A stretch of DNA of 63,991 bases, from the NCBI GenBank assembly GCA_031262985.1, contig JAISGQ010000019.1, positions 1 through 63,991 of the forward strand. The letters run 5' to 3'. The DNA is from Oscillospiraceae bacterium. GTDB taxonomy: Bacteria; Bacillota; Clostridia; Oscillospirales; Acutalibacteraceae. The position numbers and the translations under genes were made by a program. This document shows, one piece after another, positions 19,510 to 29,489 of the stretch. Below the pieces are notes generated by a model, which saw nothing but the letters and a program-made list of their open reading frames with translations, ran no database searches and was not told the DNA's origin. Numbering within the stretch: the stretch's first letter is position 1; the number at the start of each line of letters is the position of its first letter.

Positions 19510-20162
19510 ATAACACTAACAACGCTACCCATGAGATAAAATGCTGTGTAGTTTCAGATTTACTGCCGCTCTATATCGACAAGGCTTGCAGTGAGGAGAC
19601 CGCGCTGATTGTGAGTGAACACCTGCAAGGCTGTGAGCGGTGCGGGAAGCTGCACGAGGAGATGAGTGCGGCTATCGGCGGAGACTTGCCTACTCCCCGC
19701 TTCGAGAGCGGGAAAATCTTCCGTCACGCGCGCACAAGCATACTGGGAATCATCATCTCCCTCGCCGTGCTTCTCGCCTGCCTCGAGCTTAATATGGGCG
19801 GCGCGTGGGACGGCGGCAGGGCGGGAGGCGAACATTTCGCTGTCACTGCCTTCTACATTGTATTTTTCGCGCTGTTTTCTTTTATCTCCCGCAAATACAA
19901 GCCGCTCATAAAGACTTCGTTTGTTCTGAGCGTTATCAGCTTTCTGTCGGCTCTGATTGGGCTTTACTCGCGGCTCTTTACTGCGGGAGGATTTATCGCC
20001 GCGTTTTTCGGAATGTTCTCCGCCGTTCCCTTCTACGGGCTTCGTCTGTTCATGGAGTGGACTGCGCTGTACGCGGCGGCGGCGGCAATCTCCCTCTGCT
20101 GGGTGATTTATGCGGGAGTAAAGTATCGCGCATTGAGTGATGTGAAGTATCATGAAATATAA
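19506..20162 (+). CDS. Membrane anti-sigma factor with zinc-binding N-terminus
   Basis: A 218-residue protein. The N-terminal 55 residues carry the HxxxCxxC zinc motif of anti-sigma domains (SEHLQGCERCGKLHEEM), which would hold the ECF sigma factor at the membrane. The rest has five hydrophobic helices (from SILGIIISLAVLLACLEL onward). The signal sensed is unknown. The four-base overlap with the sigma gene implies balanced synthesis, and a strong terminator follows. Confidence 0.8.
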   Translation: MNNTNNATHEIKCCVVSDLLPLYIDKACSEETALIVSEHLQGCERCGKLHEEMSAAIGGDLPTPRFESGKIFRHARTSILGIIISLAVLLACLELNMGGAWDGGRAGGEHFAVTAFYIVFFALFSFISRKYKPLIKTSFVLSVISFLSALIGLYSRLFTAGGFIAAFFGMFSAVPFYGLRLFMEWTALYAAAAAISLCWVIYAGVKYRALSDVKYHEI

Positions 20163-20200
20163 TTTTATGGCGTGAAGTGTTGTTCTTGCGGACAACGTGA

Positions 20201-20247
20201 AGCACCTTCTGAATTGACACTCGGTGTCAATTCAGAAGGTGCTTTTT
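20201..20247 (+). terminator. Terminator of the sigma/anti-sigma operon
   Basis: A 20-bp perfect stem (AGCACCTTCTGAATTGACAC and its complement) with a TCG loop is followed by TTTT. Its arms are strong in both directions and it separates the convergent ROK-like regulator gene. Confidence 0.9.
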
Positions 20248-20260
20248 GCACAAGTCAAGC

Positions 20261-21370
20261 TCAATGACGCATAGCGTCATTCGAGAGAATGATACTCCGC
20301 TGCATATCGTCGCCGAAGTTCCTGCGGCGAAGAAATATCTTCACGCTCTCTCCGCCGTCTTTCGCGAAGGAGGAGCAGGCGTCCGTCAGTAGCTCCGACA
20401 GCGCAGGAGCTACATCCTCGCTGTCAACCAAAATCATCGCCGCTCCCGCACCGCAAATCCTGCTGATGTTATGTATGCAGACAGCGAGATGGGGAGCTGT
20501 CTCCTGCCAAAAGCGCGGGTCGCACTGCGAATACTCCTGCTCTTTTTGCCGGAGGAGTTCTCCTAATGTGATACTCACTCCCCCATCTTCAAGAAGGAGC
20601 AGATAGCCGCGCCAGTCGATTGCCCTGAAAGTGCAGTCAGCACCGAGTGAGAACGAAGAATCGACTGCGTTACCCGAACCGACTGCGCCGCTCTCGCCTA
20701 CTGCGCCGAGTTGGTACTCAGCGACACAGCCGTCGGCGCATAGGTCGATGACAAGCACTTTGCCGAACGGAGAAAGCAGGGAGGAGTGTGCGGCGGCGTG
20801 TGCCTTAGAACTGCTGTAAAAATCGAGGGATATATCTCCTCCGAATTTTTCGCAAATCAGCTCGCCTAACACCCTTTTGTCGATTTTTAAATCAGGGAGA
20901 ATGTCGTATATCATCTGTATCGAGAGAATGGAGCTTCGGTCTATCTCGTTCTTCTCGCAGATCAGATTCGCCGAAAAGAAGATGTTCTCGGCAATACTGC
21001 TCACCGAACATCCCGCTTCACAGGCGATTTTGCACACATCAACCGCATCTCCTCCGAGATTGTACATCACAATGCGAAGGGCTTCCCGCTCTATCAGCAC
21101 GGACATAATATACCCGCAGTTAAAGTTTGGGGAGTAAAGCTCAGGGCGTTTCCCTCCCTCATATGTGGAGCTTCCCTTGCCTGCTTTTACGACAACTCCC
21201 CGCTCTGTGAAGTAGGAGAGCAGCTTTGCCGCCGTAGTCCTGCCAACGCCTGCTTTTTCGGCAATTTCGCTTATCGGCGCGTCCTTCAGACTAAAGATAA
21301 CGCCGAGCAGTCGTTCTGCTATCTCGCTTTTGGCGGGGCAGTCCTGCCTCTTTAAAATACGCGCAAACAC
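20261..21370 (-). CDS. ROK-like transcriptional regulator
   Basis: A 369-residue protein with an N-terminal winged helix-turn-helix (APISEIAEKAGVGRTTAAKLLSYFTERGVV, about 30-62). The C-terminal part follows the length and secondary-structure pattern of ROK proteins. The classic ROK glucokinase and zinc motifs are not evident, so it is probably a regulator without sugar-kinase activity. It starts two bases after the stop of the aldo/keto reductase gene and is co-transcribed with it. Control of that reductase by a sugar-like ligand is a reasonable inference. Confidence 0.6.
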   Translation of the reverse strand: MFARILKRQDCPAKSEIAERLLGVIFSLKDAPISEIAEKAGVGRTTAAKLLSYFTERGVVVKAGKGSSTYEGGKRPELYSPNFNCGYIMSVLIEREALRIVMYNLGGDAVDVCKIACEAGCSVSSIAENIFFSANLICEKNEIDRSSILSIQMIYDILPDLKIDKRVLGELICEKFGGDISLDFYSSSKAHAAAHSSLLSPFGKVLVIDLCADGCVAEYQLGAVGESGAVGSGNAVDSSFSLGADCTFRAIDWRGYLLLLEDGGVSITLGELLRQKEQEYSQCDPRFWQETAPHLAVCIHNISRICGAGAAMILVDSEDVAPALSELLTDACSSFAKDGGESVKIFLRRRNFGDDMQRSIILSNDAMRH

Positions 21371-21372
21371 TT

Positions 21373-22380
21373 CTACCTACTCTCGCGGCAGGAGGCTAAA
21401 ATCCCGTCTATCAGAGAAAGCTCGTCCGAGGTGAAAGTGAGATTGTCCGCCGCGCCTACGCAGTCCTTCATCTGAGCGACTGTTCTCGCACCGATTATGA
21501 CCGATGTGCTTCTCTCCTCCCTCAAAACCCATGAGAGAGCAAGCTGTGCCAGTGTCTGATTTCTCGACTGCGCAAGCTCGTTGAGTGCTGTGACCGCCTT
21601 CATTTTAGCCTCTGTGAGCGACGATTCGGTGAGGAAAATACTGCTCGACGCTATTCTCGAATCCTTCGGGATTCCGTTTATGTACTTGTTGGTCAATATA
21701 CCCTGCTCGAGAGGAGAGTAGGCAATCGCGCCCACGCCGTTTTCCTCCAGCACGTCGAGCAAGCCGTCCTCGGGGGTTCTTGTCATCATGGAGTACTTAT
21801 GCTGGTGGATAAGGCAACGCACGCCCATAGAACGAAGCACCTCTACCGCCTTCTCCGCCTGCTCCGCTGAGTAGTTAGATAAGCCGACATAGAGAGCCTT
21901 TCCCTGACGAACCGCGTGGGCGAGTGCGTCCATCGTCTCCTCCACGGGAGTTTCGGGGTCGGGGCGGTGGTGGTAGAAAATATCCACATACTCAAGCCCC
22001 ATTCTCCTGAGACTTTGGTCGAGGCTGGAGGTGAGATACTTCTTCGAGCCGAAATCCCCGTAAGGACCTTCCCACATACCGTAGCCCGCTTTTGTGGAGA
22101 TAATAATCTCGTCGCGATACGGCACGAGGTTGTTCTTGTATATTTTGCCGAATGTCTCCTCCGCCGAGCCGTGAGGAGGACCGTAGTTGTTCGCGAGGTC
22201 GAAGTGTGTAACCCCCAAATCAAATGCGGAGGTGACTATGTCTGTGCATACCTCAAAATCCGCGTCCTCTCCGAAATTGTGCCAGAACCCGAGTGAAACC
22301 ACAGGCAGCTTTAAGCCGCTCTTCCCGCTTCTCCTGTAGGTCATGCCATCGTATCTGCCGCTGTTTGCCGTGTAACTCAT
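21373..22380 (-). CDS. Aldo/keto reductase (YghZ/AKR14-like)
   Basis: A 335-residue NADPH-dependent oxidoreductase with the (beta/alpha)8 fold. It has the catalytic Asp/Tyr region (THFDLANNYGPPHGSAEETFG), the Lys in the next strand (IISTKAGYGMW), the His in DIFYHHRPDP, and the C-terminal cofactor loop (TSVIIGARTVAQM). The insert and overall pattern match the L-glyceraldehyde-3-phosphate reductase group (YghZ). The start at 22380 follows AAAGGAGAGAGTAAA. It is upstream of, and coupled to, the ROK-like regulator. Confidence 0.85.
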   Translation of the reverse strand: MSYTANSGRYDGMTYRRSGKSGLKLPVVSLGFWHNFGEDADFEVCTDIVTSAFDLGVTHFDLANNYGPPHGSAEETFGKIYKNNLVPYRDEIIISTKAGYGMWEGPYGDFGSKKYLTSSLDQSLRRMGLEYVDIFYHHRPDPETPVEETMDALAHAVRQGKALYVGLSNYSAEQAEKAVEVLRSMGVRCLIHQHKYSMMTRTPEDGLLDVLEENGVGAIAYSPLEQGILTNKYINGIPKDSRIASSSIFLTESSLTEAKMKAVTALNELAQSRNQTLAQLALSWVLREERSTSVIIGARTVAQMKDCVGAADNLTFTSDELSLIDGILASCRESR

Positions 22381-22451
22381 TTTACTCTCTCCTTTGTTTT
22401 GGATGGTGTTGACGCAAGTGTACAACGCCACCTAATATACTAATACTAATA

Positions 22452-23588
22452 TTAATACCTCACCGTAATCTCCGCTACCTCGCAGTGACCGCTCGTCCTC
22501 ATGATAGGACCCCATATGCCTACTCCCGAGGAGACAATGGTCTGAGTTCCTGTAGCGGGGTTTTTGTAGTAGCCGTAGTCCACGTCTCCTATGAGATTGG
22601 TGATAAAATTAATGGGGATAATCTGCCCCTTGTGCGTGTGACCGCAGAGAATCAAATCCGCCTCCTCGCCGTATTCGCGGATGTTGGTCGGCTGGTGATC
22701 CATCACTATAACGGGAAGGGAGCTGTCAACAGAGGACAGCACCGCCTCTGCGGAAGTGCGGGCAATTCCGGCACTGCCTATGGAGCGTGAATCGGCTCGT
22801 CCTACTATGGTAAACGCGCCGCCGACGGTGACTGCCTCCTCCCTGAGCAGGGTCATGCCCGCCGACTTGCAGAAATCAACCATTTGCTCATATGTACTGC
22901 CCGCGTCGTGATTCCCGAAGGCGACATACACGCCGTAGCGCGATTCAATCCGCAGAAACTGCTCCGCAATTTTTTCGGGATTGCGAAGGGCGTAAAAATC
23001 GCCGTCGAACAAGTCTCCCAAAATACAGACGACATCGGGGTTTGTGCTGTTTATCACGTCTACCGCCTTTGCGAGGTGCCGCTCGTCGATAAGATTTCCC
23101 AAATGCACGTCGCTGATCATCGCTATTTTCAGTTCTCCGTGCTGCTCTGCGTTCTCAATCTCCACCTCGTAGGTAGTCTTGCTCACCACGTTCGCGTTGA
23201 CCCAGCCGTACACCGTAAAGCCCACTGTGAGCAGGCAAACTGCCGCTCCTACATACGCATATGCGGCGGAAGGTATCTTTTCGCTCACCTTCACGAGCTT
23301 GAGCAGCAGACGCACTATCTGCACTACAACCGTTATGAGGATGAGATTTATGTAAAATCCCAATGCGTAGCTGCCGAGCTTTATGATTATATTCGGGAGA
23401 ACTACCGCGCGTCCGCCGATAAACACCGCGATGGTCGCGACAGTTAAAACGGCGTAGATTATGTAAAACACCGCGGGAGAAAGCTTCTTTAATATCAGCT
23501 TTAACCACGAGAAGGTTACAACTCCCGCGTTTATGAGAAGTGCGGTCATTACGGCAAGCATCACTAAGGGTATAATGAACATCATCAA
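22452..23588 (-). CDS. Membrane-anchored metallophosphoesterase
   Basis: A 378-residue protein. The first 150 residues hold four to five transmembrane helices. The rest is a calcineurin-type phosphoesterase with all metal ligands visible: SDVHLG (D-x-H), GDLFDG, FGNHD, VMDHQPTN and CGHTHKGQ. It resembles the YaeI/YkuE group, some of which hydrolyse UDP-diacylglucosamine-type lipids, but the substrate here is unknown. It stands alone, divergent from the ABC operon to its right. Confidence 0.8.
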   Translation of the reverse strand: MMMFIIPLVMLAVMTALLINAGVVTFSWLKLILKKLSPAVFYIIYAVLTVATIAVFIGGRAVVLPNIIIKLGSYALGFYINLILITVVVQIVRLLLKLVKVSEKIPSAAYAYVGAAVCLLTVGFTVYGWVNANVVSKTTYEVEIENAEQHGELKIAMISDVHLGNLIDERHLAKAVDVINSTNPDVVCILGDLFDGDFYALRNPEKIAEQFLRIESRYGVYVAFGNHDAGSTYEQMVDFCKSAGMTLLREEAVTVGGAFTIVGRADSRSIGSAGIARTSAEAVLSSVDSSLPVIVMDHQPTNIREYGEEADLILCGHTHKGQIIPINFITNLIGDVDYGYYKNPATGTQTIVSSGVGIWGPIMRTSGHCEVAEITVRY

Positions 23589-23729
23589 AAATCATCCTCT
23601 TTTGTCGTATTTTTCTACTCCCACACATTATATCATTATGGCGAGCCTCAATCAATCAAAGAATAATTAAGAAATGGTGAAATTTGAAAGCTCTCTTCAG
23701 CGGCATTAATCCTCAAAAAGAAAAATGTG

Positions 23730-23787
23730 TTGACATCACAATCGCAAAGTGATACTATGTAGGTGTACTACCCCAAGTGGTACACCT
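23730..23787 (+). promoter_or_regulatory. Promoter and GntR(YtrA) operator of the ABC operon
   Basis: TTGACA at 23730-23735, a 17-bp spacer and TACTAT at 23753-23758 form a good promoter. Directly after it, AGGTGTACTAC and GTGGTACACCT (23761-23787) form an 11-bp inverted repeat with one mismatch around CCCAA. GTAC-containing palindromes of this type are bound by YtrA-family GntR repressors, and such a gene is in the operon, so autoregulation is likely. Confidence 0.75.
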
Positions 23788-23842
23788 AACCTGCTGTAAC
23801 GCGGAGCAGTATTAGTAATTCGTAAACAGGAGATGAAAGCAA

Positions 23843-26089
23843 ATGGCAACTCGTTTTTTCAGCAAGAATATGTATCGTGAGGGACTGAAGAGGACAAGAG
23901 CGGTGGGGCTTATCTACACAATCACAATGCTTGTGTTCTCACTGATCGTTGTTTGGAGTACACTGTCAGACGCCTACGGATATCGAGGTTTGTCCGTACT
24001 GCGAACCGTTGAAGCCGATGCGGATGCGGCTTCCTATTTTGAAATATCGTTTTATGTTGCGCTTCCCGTGCTGGCGTTTATCGCCTTCGCATTTTTGAAC
24101 AAAAGGAGTGCCTCCGATTTCTACCACTCCATACCCGTGAGGCGTGAGGCTTTGGCACTGAGCCTAACTGCGGCAGTACTCACATGGGCAATCGGAGGAA
24201 TTCTTGTCGCGGCTATCCCCTCCTCTCTCGTATTTTGGCTTAACCCGAACATATTATTTGACGGCACGGAGTATTTCGCCTTTGCAGCATTGTGTGTAGG
24301 AACGATGATTTATCTCGCGGGGGCGATTCTCATAGCTAAGAGCCTTACGGGAACAATATTTTCAAATATTGTCGTATTGGCTATGATAATTTTAGCTCCC
24401 AGAGCAATTATTGATGTTGTTTTCATGCTAATAGATAAATACGCCGTCTTAACAGGCGGCATAGAGCAGATTTTTCCCCTTGCCGATTATCGCCTCAATC
24501 ATCTGTATTATTCGTTGTTTCCCGTTAATTTCATAACTCCTTTTTCGGAAGAACGTCCGCACGATTTTGAGGTATCCGCTTACATGGCGATTGTGGGTAT
24601 TGCCTATACGGCAATCGGCACTCTCCTTTTCGCGAAAAGAAAAAGCGAACTTGCGGGAACCGCCTCCTTAAACACAAAGATGCACTGTGTAGTGAGAACC
24701 CTTCTTGCCTTCTTTTTTACAATTCCCCTGTGTCAGGTTGTCATGTATGTAATATTAAGTTGGGTTTACTGGCCGAGCTATTCACCTCCAAGCGGCTATG
24801 GAGATAGTTTTTTACCCGCTTTAATATACGCGATGTTTGCCTACTACACCTATGAGATAATAGTTTCGCGCGGCTTTAAAACCATAAAAAAAGCATCTAA
24901 GCAGCTTGTCTATCTGCTGGCTGCCAATGTACTGCTCATAGCTGTTTCCGTAGGCTCTGTGGTGGTACTCAATCTCTCGCCTTCGGTGCAGAACATTGAC
25001 AGTGTGGAGTTTGACAGAGTGGTGTTTGCAGTCAATCACAGTACAGAGCAAGACGAGTTTTTTACTCTGTATGAAATTAAGAACGACTCCATACTCAAAA
25101 ACCGCATGGAAAACGTGGAATTTGACAGTGACGCTCTAAAGAGCATAGTAGTAAACCGTATGCTGCAAACGGTAAAAAACAGCGACGACCCAATGTATAT
25201 GACGTCTTCAATCGACCCTATCGTCAATTTCAAATCGGAGTTGACTATTCATTTAAAATGGGGAGGCAGTATCAGGCGTTCTGTTAATTTTTCACTTTCT
25301 GACTTTTTGGCAATGACAGATACAATCATGGATGAATTTGCCGGACAGCAGCTTCTAACTCTTCCAAAATATAAAGCGATTGAGCAGGATTCATTGACCC
25401 TTATTTTAAAAAATACTCCCTCTGTATTATGGGGAAATTCCGTCATTGACAAATCCGCTTTGTATGATATGTTTGGCAACAGCAGTACCCTCAACCTTCT
25501 TTATGAGGATTACCTCAAAGATTTTGATGCTCTTTCCGACATCAACAAGCTAATTTACCTCTCTTCTTTAGTTGAAGGAAAAAGCTCAAACAAAGCTTCT
25601 GTTTACGATTACTACAATTACTCTTTTGACGGAAAATATTATATAAGATCAAATTTGCCGCCTGAAATAGCGACTGTCCCCAAACTTCGGATTTTTTATA
25701 ATTCGATTAATGGGAAGCGTTATTGCAATGATATGCCTATCAACACGGATACTCCGAGGGCGTATGATGTTTACACTCAGATAACAAATGCAGATAAACA
25801 AAAGGTGTTTAACAACTTTAAAAAGCTTCTTTACAACGGTCAAATTTCATCCTATTCTTTCTTTATCGATAAGGATTATTTTAATTACTATAATCAGGGC
25901 GACAATATTTCCGAATATGACAAGGCGGTCTTTGAAGAGATAGACGAACATATTTCGAAAGACCTTTCGGAAATTGACACCACAAAGCCTTATCATTCAC
26001 TCTACTTGAACTACACAACGCAGAACGGCAATAACTTCTACTATTGGTTCTATGTGCAGAGCCAACATGGAATAATACTTGAAAAATGA
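23843..26089 (+). CDS. Large ABC-2 type permease, paralogue 1
   Basis: A 748-residue membrane protein. The first about 370 residues carry roughly eight hydrophobic helices. The remaining about 370 are a large hydrophilic, probably extracytoplasmic domain. The segment [20 protein letters not shown] (about 92-111) is almost the same in the permease three genes downstream, so the two are duplicates. Organisation (permease, GntR, ATPase, permease) matches YtrABC-type transporters that respond to cell-wall stress or peptide antibiotics. The substrate is unknown. The start follows AGGAGATGAAAGCAA. Confidence 0.75.
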   Translation: MATRFFSKNMYREGLKRTRAVGLIYTITMLVFSLIVVWSTLSDAYGYRGLSVLRTVEADADAASYFEISFYVALPVLAFIAFAFLNKRSASDFYHSIPVRREALALSLTAAVLTWAIGGILVAAIPSSLVFWLNPNILFDGTEYFAFAALCVGTMIYLAGAILIAKSLTGTIFSNIVVLAMIILAPRAIIDVVFMLIDKYAVLTGGIEQIFPLADYRLNHLYYSLFPVNFITPFSEERPHDFEVSAYMAIVGIAYTAIGTLLFAKRKSELAGTASLNTKMHCVVRTLLAFFFTIPLCQVVMYVILSWVYWPSYSPPSGYGDSFLPALIYAMFAYYTYEIIVSRGFKTIKKASKQLVYLLAANVLLIAVSVGSVVVLNLSPSVQNIDSVEFDRVVFAVNHSTEQDEFFTLYEIKNDSILKNRMENVEFDSDALKSIVVNRMLQTVKNSDDPMYMTSSIDPIVNFKSELTIHLKWGGSIRRSVNFSLSDFLAMTDTIMDEFAGQQLLTLPKYKAIEQDSLTLILKNTPSVLWGNSVIDKSALYDMFGNSSTLNLLYEDYLKDFDALSDINKLIYLSSLVEGKSSNKASVYDYYNYSFDGKYYIRSNLPPEIATVPKLRIFYNSINGKRYCNDMPINTDTPRAYDVYTQITNADKQKVFNNFKKLLYNGQISSYSFFIDKDYFNYYNQGDNISEYDKAVFEEIDEHISKDLSEIDTTKPYHSLYLNYTTQNGNNFYYWFYVQSQHGIILEK

Positions 26090-26098
26090 GGTGATCTG

Positions 26099-26497
26099 AT
26101 GTTTTTTATAGATAACCAATCGAGACAGGCGGTCTATGAGCAGATTATCTCTCAGACGGAAAAGCTGATTCTTACAGGCTCGCTGCCTGCCGATTCACCC
26201 ATTCCGTCAGTGAGATCTCTCTCATTGGATATATCCGTAAACCCGAACACAATCCAGAAGGCGTATTCCGATTTGGACAGGCGAGGCATCATCTACTCCT
26301 CGGCAGGAAAAGGGAGCTTCGTTTCCCCTGACGCCGTTCAAATACTGCTGAAAGAAAAAATAAGCAACATTAAATCCATAGAGACTATGGCAAACGAATT
26401 TGCCGTTGCGGGAGTAAAAAAAGAAGATGTTGTAGCCGCTGTCGAAAGAGGCTACGAACGCGCGCGGGAACAAATGAAAGGATTTGAAAACATATGA
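26099..26497 (+). CDS. GntR-family regulator, YtrA subfamily
   Basis: A 132-residue repressor with a winged helix-turn-helix ([20 protein letters not shown], then [28 protein letters not shown]) and only a short C-terminal helical dimer part. That short tail is the mark of the YtrA subgroup that controls ABC transporters. The ribosome site is GAGGTGATCTG. It overlaps the ATPase gene by four bases and probably binds the palindrome at 23761-23787. Confidence 0.9.
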   Translation: MFFIDNQSRQAVYEQIISQTEKLILTGSLPADSPIPSVRSLSLDISVNPNTIQKAYSDLDRRGIIYSSAGKGSFVSPDAVQILLKEKISNIKSIETMANEFAVAGVKKEDVVAAVERGYERAREQMKGFENI

Positions 26498-27429
26498 TTA
26501 TTGCTGAAAATCTCACTAAAAAATTCGACGACACATTGGCTCTCAACAACCTCAACTGCAAAATCAACGAAGGCTGTATCTACGGGCTTGTAGGCGCGAA
26601 CGGAGCGGGTAAATCAACCTTCCTGCGGCTTTTGGCGGGAGTATACAAGCCCGACAGCGGCACAATTACTGTGGACGGAGAAAGCACATATGAAAACACG
26701 GCGGTAAAAGCCCAAATGGTGTATGTTCCCGACGAGCTTTATTTCGTCGCGGGAGCTAACATGAAGCAGATGGCGGCTCTCTACGCCTCGGCATATCCGA
26801 ACTTTGATTACGGGCGTTTAAACGAGCTGGCGGAGGCGTTCGGTCTTTCTCTCAAGAAGCCGATAAACACCTTCTCTAAGGGTATGAAGCGGCAGGCGGC
26901 TACCGTTCTCGCCCTCGCGGCAAAGCCGAGGATTCTCTTCTTCGACGAAACCTTTGACGGACTTGACCCCATTGTCAGAAACACCGTGAAGAAAATTATA
27001 TGCGCGGATGTGGTTGACAGAAAATCAACTACAATTATTACCACTCACTCGCTCAGGGAGTTAGAGGACACCTGCGACCAGTTAGGGCTTATGTACAACG
27101 GCGGCATAGTGTTTGAATCGGACATAAGCGATGTGAAAACCGCGCTCTCCAAGGTGCAGATTGCCTTCTCGTCGGAGGTCTCAAGGGAGAGCATCGAGGC
27201 TGTCCTCGGAGCTGAAAGCATACGCAGCTACACAAATAAAGGCTCTGTTTCAAACCTCATTGTAAGCGGAGATAAAAAAGAGGTTGTGCAGAAGCTAAAC
27301 TCCCTCTCCCCTATTTTGCTCGATATACTCCCGCTCTCTCTTGAGGAGTTCTTTGTCTACGAGATGAACTCCCTCGGCTATAATTTTGACGATGTTTTCG
27401 CAAAGGAGTTGGCGGAAAATGGCAAGTAG
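26494..27429 (+). CDS. ABC transporter ATP-binding protein
   Basis: A 311-residue ATPase with Walker [10 protein letters not shown] (near residue 36), a Q-loop region, a signature-like FSKGMKRQA in place of LSGGQ, Walker [15 protein letters not shown] and the H-loop [10 protein letters not shown]. The degenerate signature is common in YtrB/BcrA-like ATPases. The last 90 residues are an accessory domain. It would power the two flanking permeases, probably as a heterodimeric transporter. Confidence 0.9.
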   Translation: MIIAENLTKKFDDTLALNNLNCKINEGCIYGLVGANGAGKSTFLRLLAGVYKPDSGTITVDGESTYENTAVKAQMVYVPDELYFVAGANMKQMAALYASAYPNFDYGRLNELAEAFGLSLKKPINTFSKGMKRQAATVLALAAKPRILFFDETFDGLDPIVRNTVKKIICADVVDRKSTTIITTHSLRELEDTCDQLGLMYNGGIVFESDISDVKTALSKVQIAFSSEVSRESIEAVLGAESIRSYTNKGSVSNLIVSGDKKEVVQKLNSLSPILLDILPLSLEEFFVYEMNSLGYNFDDVFAKELAENGK

Positions 27430-29311
27430 ATTTTGGAGCAAAAGTATGTACCTCGACGGTCTGAGGAGAACAAGAGTAGCAGGGATTATATATGCGGCGG
27501 CAATGGCGATTTTTACCGTCTTAACGGTCGGCGACATATTGGAGCAGGCTCGCCTCACGGCAGCGGAGTCCGACACCGCGCTGAATGTCATAAAAGTAGA
27601 CGCGGCAGACTTCTCGTTTCTTACTCTTTCGTATTACATCGCTGTGCCAGTTCTTGCGTTTATGGCTTTCTCGTTTTTATACAAAAGGAATACCTCCGAT
27701 TTCTACCACTCGATACCCGTCAGGCGCGAGGCGCTGGCACTGAGCTATACCTCGGCTGTCATCACATGGGCAGTAGTAGGAATTGCCGTGTCGGCTTTGC
27801 CCTCCGCGGCTGTGCTCGCAGTCAGCCCCTATGTATCGGTTGATTGGACTGAATATTTCACCTTTTTGTTGATGTGTGCGGTACTTTCAATACTCGTTGC
27901 CGGACTGATTCTCGTAGCCGCAAGCATTACCGGCAGGCTGTTTTCGGGTGTAGCTGTGCTTTTCGTCATGACTTTTCTGCCATTTTTTACTCTGTTAGCT
28001 TTCGTTGAAATCATTGTAGATATTTCTTTTTTAATAACTGAATCTTCGCAAATCATACCTTTTTTAGACTCCTACCAACTGATATACTCACTCATCAAGC
28101 TGGACTTCACTCCCGCGCAGTCACTAATCACGGCGGGACTTGGAATTGTCTTTATTTTCTTAGGCACATATCTTTTCAAGAAGAGGAAAAGCGAGATTGC
28201 TGAAACTCCCGCAAGTCCTGTCGTCTACCGCATAATAAGGACGGCGGTGGCATTTATGTTTACTCTCCCGTGCTGTGCTGTTATCGCTGAAAATTTTGAC
28301 TCCGAAGAGGGAATCCGCGAGTTCTTTAACGGCGATGATTTAATTATGACCATTGTATTTCTCTTCCTCGCCGTTATTGTCTACTACGTCTTTGAATTAA
28401 TGGCGACGCGCAACTTTCGCGGCTTTAAGAAGGCAACTATGCAGATTGTTTACGTTTTCATTGCGGACGCGTTCTTTATCGGTGCAATATTCGGCGCAAA
28501 CGCGCTGATAGTCCTTGACAATCCCTCGCCCGAGGAGATTGACTGGGTGTCGTTTGATATGTACAGAATTGCTACTCCCGCTATAGCATGGGAACACGAC
28601 CCCGATTTAAAGTACGACGGGCTTGACCCTGCCTACGAGGGGTATGTGTTTTTGAGCAGCCATGAAATTTTTTCAGACAATATTTGTAGCACAAGGTTTG
28701 AAGACATTGAAACGGTTCGATTGGTCTCAAATCGTCTGTCGAAAGCAATAGAAACCTCATACGGCAAAACGAAGGACGAATGGTTTGCCGATTCGGAGCA
28801 GGACGCTCTGCTGAGTACGCGTGATTATCCTGCCGATGTTACTATTAAGGCAAACGGAAGAACCATAAAGCGCACTCTGTATTTGTCACAGGAGGAATGG
28901 TTAGCTGTATCGCGGCGGGTCTTTGAAGCGGACGTTGCGGAAACTGTTTTCGCTCTCCCTGATTATGACAGCCTCTCCGAAATATATATATTGAATGCCA
29001 TCCTTCCAAACGGTTATGACAATGAATTCCACAATAAGGAGGCTTTAGAAAAAATATACAATCAATACAAAGAAGAGTTTGAGGCTCTCACTGAAAATCA
29101 AAAGCTCGGGCTTTTATTCCAAACCTTCGAATGGAACTTAGTGAAAGGCAGCGCATCTAAATACGCTAAATACGCTTACTATGACAGCGACTATATTCGT
29201 ATACATATTGTTTTGGAAATTGACGGCGAGGAGTACTTTCAGAACCTGTCGCTGGGTCACTTAACTCCTAAGGCATTGAATATGTATTCTTCGTATCGGA
29301 GGCAGTGGTAA
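27419..29311 (+). CDS. Large ABC-2 type permease, paralogue 2
   Basis: A 630-residue paralogue of the first permease of the operon (shared N-terminus [20 protein letters not shown] and [18 protein letters not shown]). It has about eight membrane helices in the first 380 residues and a shorter hydrophilic C-terminal domain. The ATG at 27419 overlaps the ATPase stop by 11 bases with AAAGGAG upstream, so translation is coupled. No clear terminator is seen after the stop. Confidence 0.75.
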   Translation: MASRFWSKSMYLDGLRRTRVAGIIYAAAMAIFTVLTVGDILEQARLTAAESDTALNVIKVDAADFSFLTLSYYIAVPVLAFMAFSFLYKRNTSDFYHSIPVRREALALSYTSAVITWAVVGIAVSALPSAAVLAVSPYVSVDWTEYFTFLLMCAVLSILVAGLILVAASITGRLFSGVAVLFVMTFLPFFTLLAFVEIIVDISFLITESSQIIPFLDSYQLIYSLIKLDFTPAQSLITAGLGIVFIFLGTYLFKKRKSEIAETPASPVVYRIIRTAVAFMFTLPCCAVIAENFDSEEGIREFFNGDDLIMTIVFLFLAVIVYYVFELMATRNFRGFKKATMQIVYVFIADAFFIGAIFGANALIVLDNPSPEEIDWVSFDMYRIATPAIAWEHDPDLKYDGLDPAYEGYVFLSSHEIFSDNICSTRFEDIETVRLVSNRLSKAIETSYGKTKDEWFADSEQDALLSTRDYPADVTIKANGRTIKRTLYLSQEEWLAVSRRVFEADVAETVFALPDYDSLSEIYILNAILPNGYDNEFHNKEALEKIYNQYKEEFEALTENQKLGLLFQTFEWNLVKGSASKYAKYAYYDSDYIRIHIVLEIDGEEYFQNLSLGHLTPKALNMYSSYRRQW

Positions 29312-29489
29312 GCAAAGGAAGAGCGCACCGAACAGCACCGCCGATTGACAGCCAACATCGAACACGTCATTAAAAGTTCATGCTTTATTTTGTAATTTAT
29401 GTTGACTTCACGTCGTTTTGATATATAATTTATCTATGTGAATTGTTGTGAGAACTTTGTTTTCATCTTTATATGGAGGTTTTGTATAT

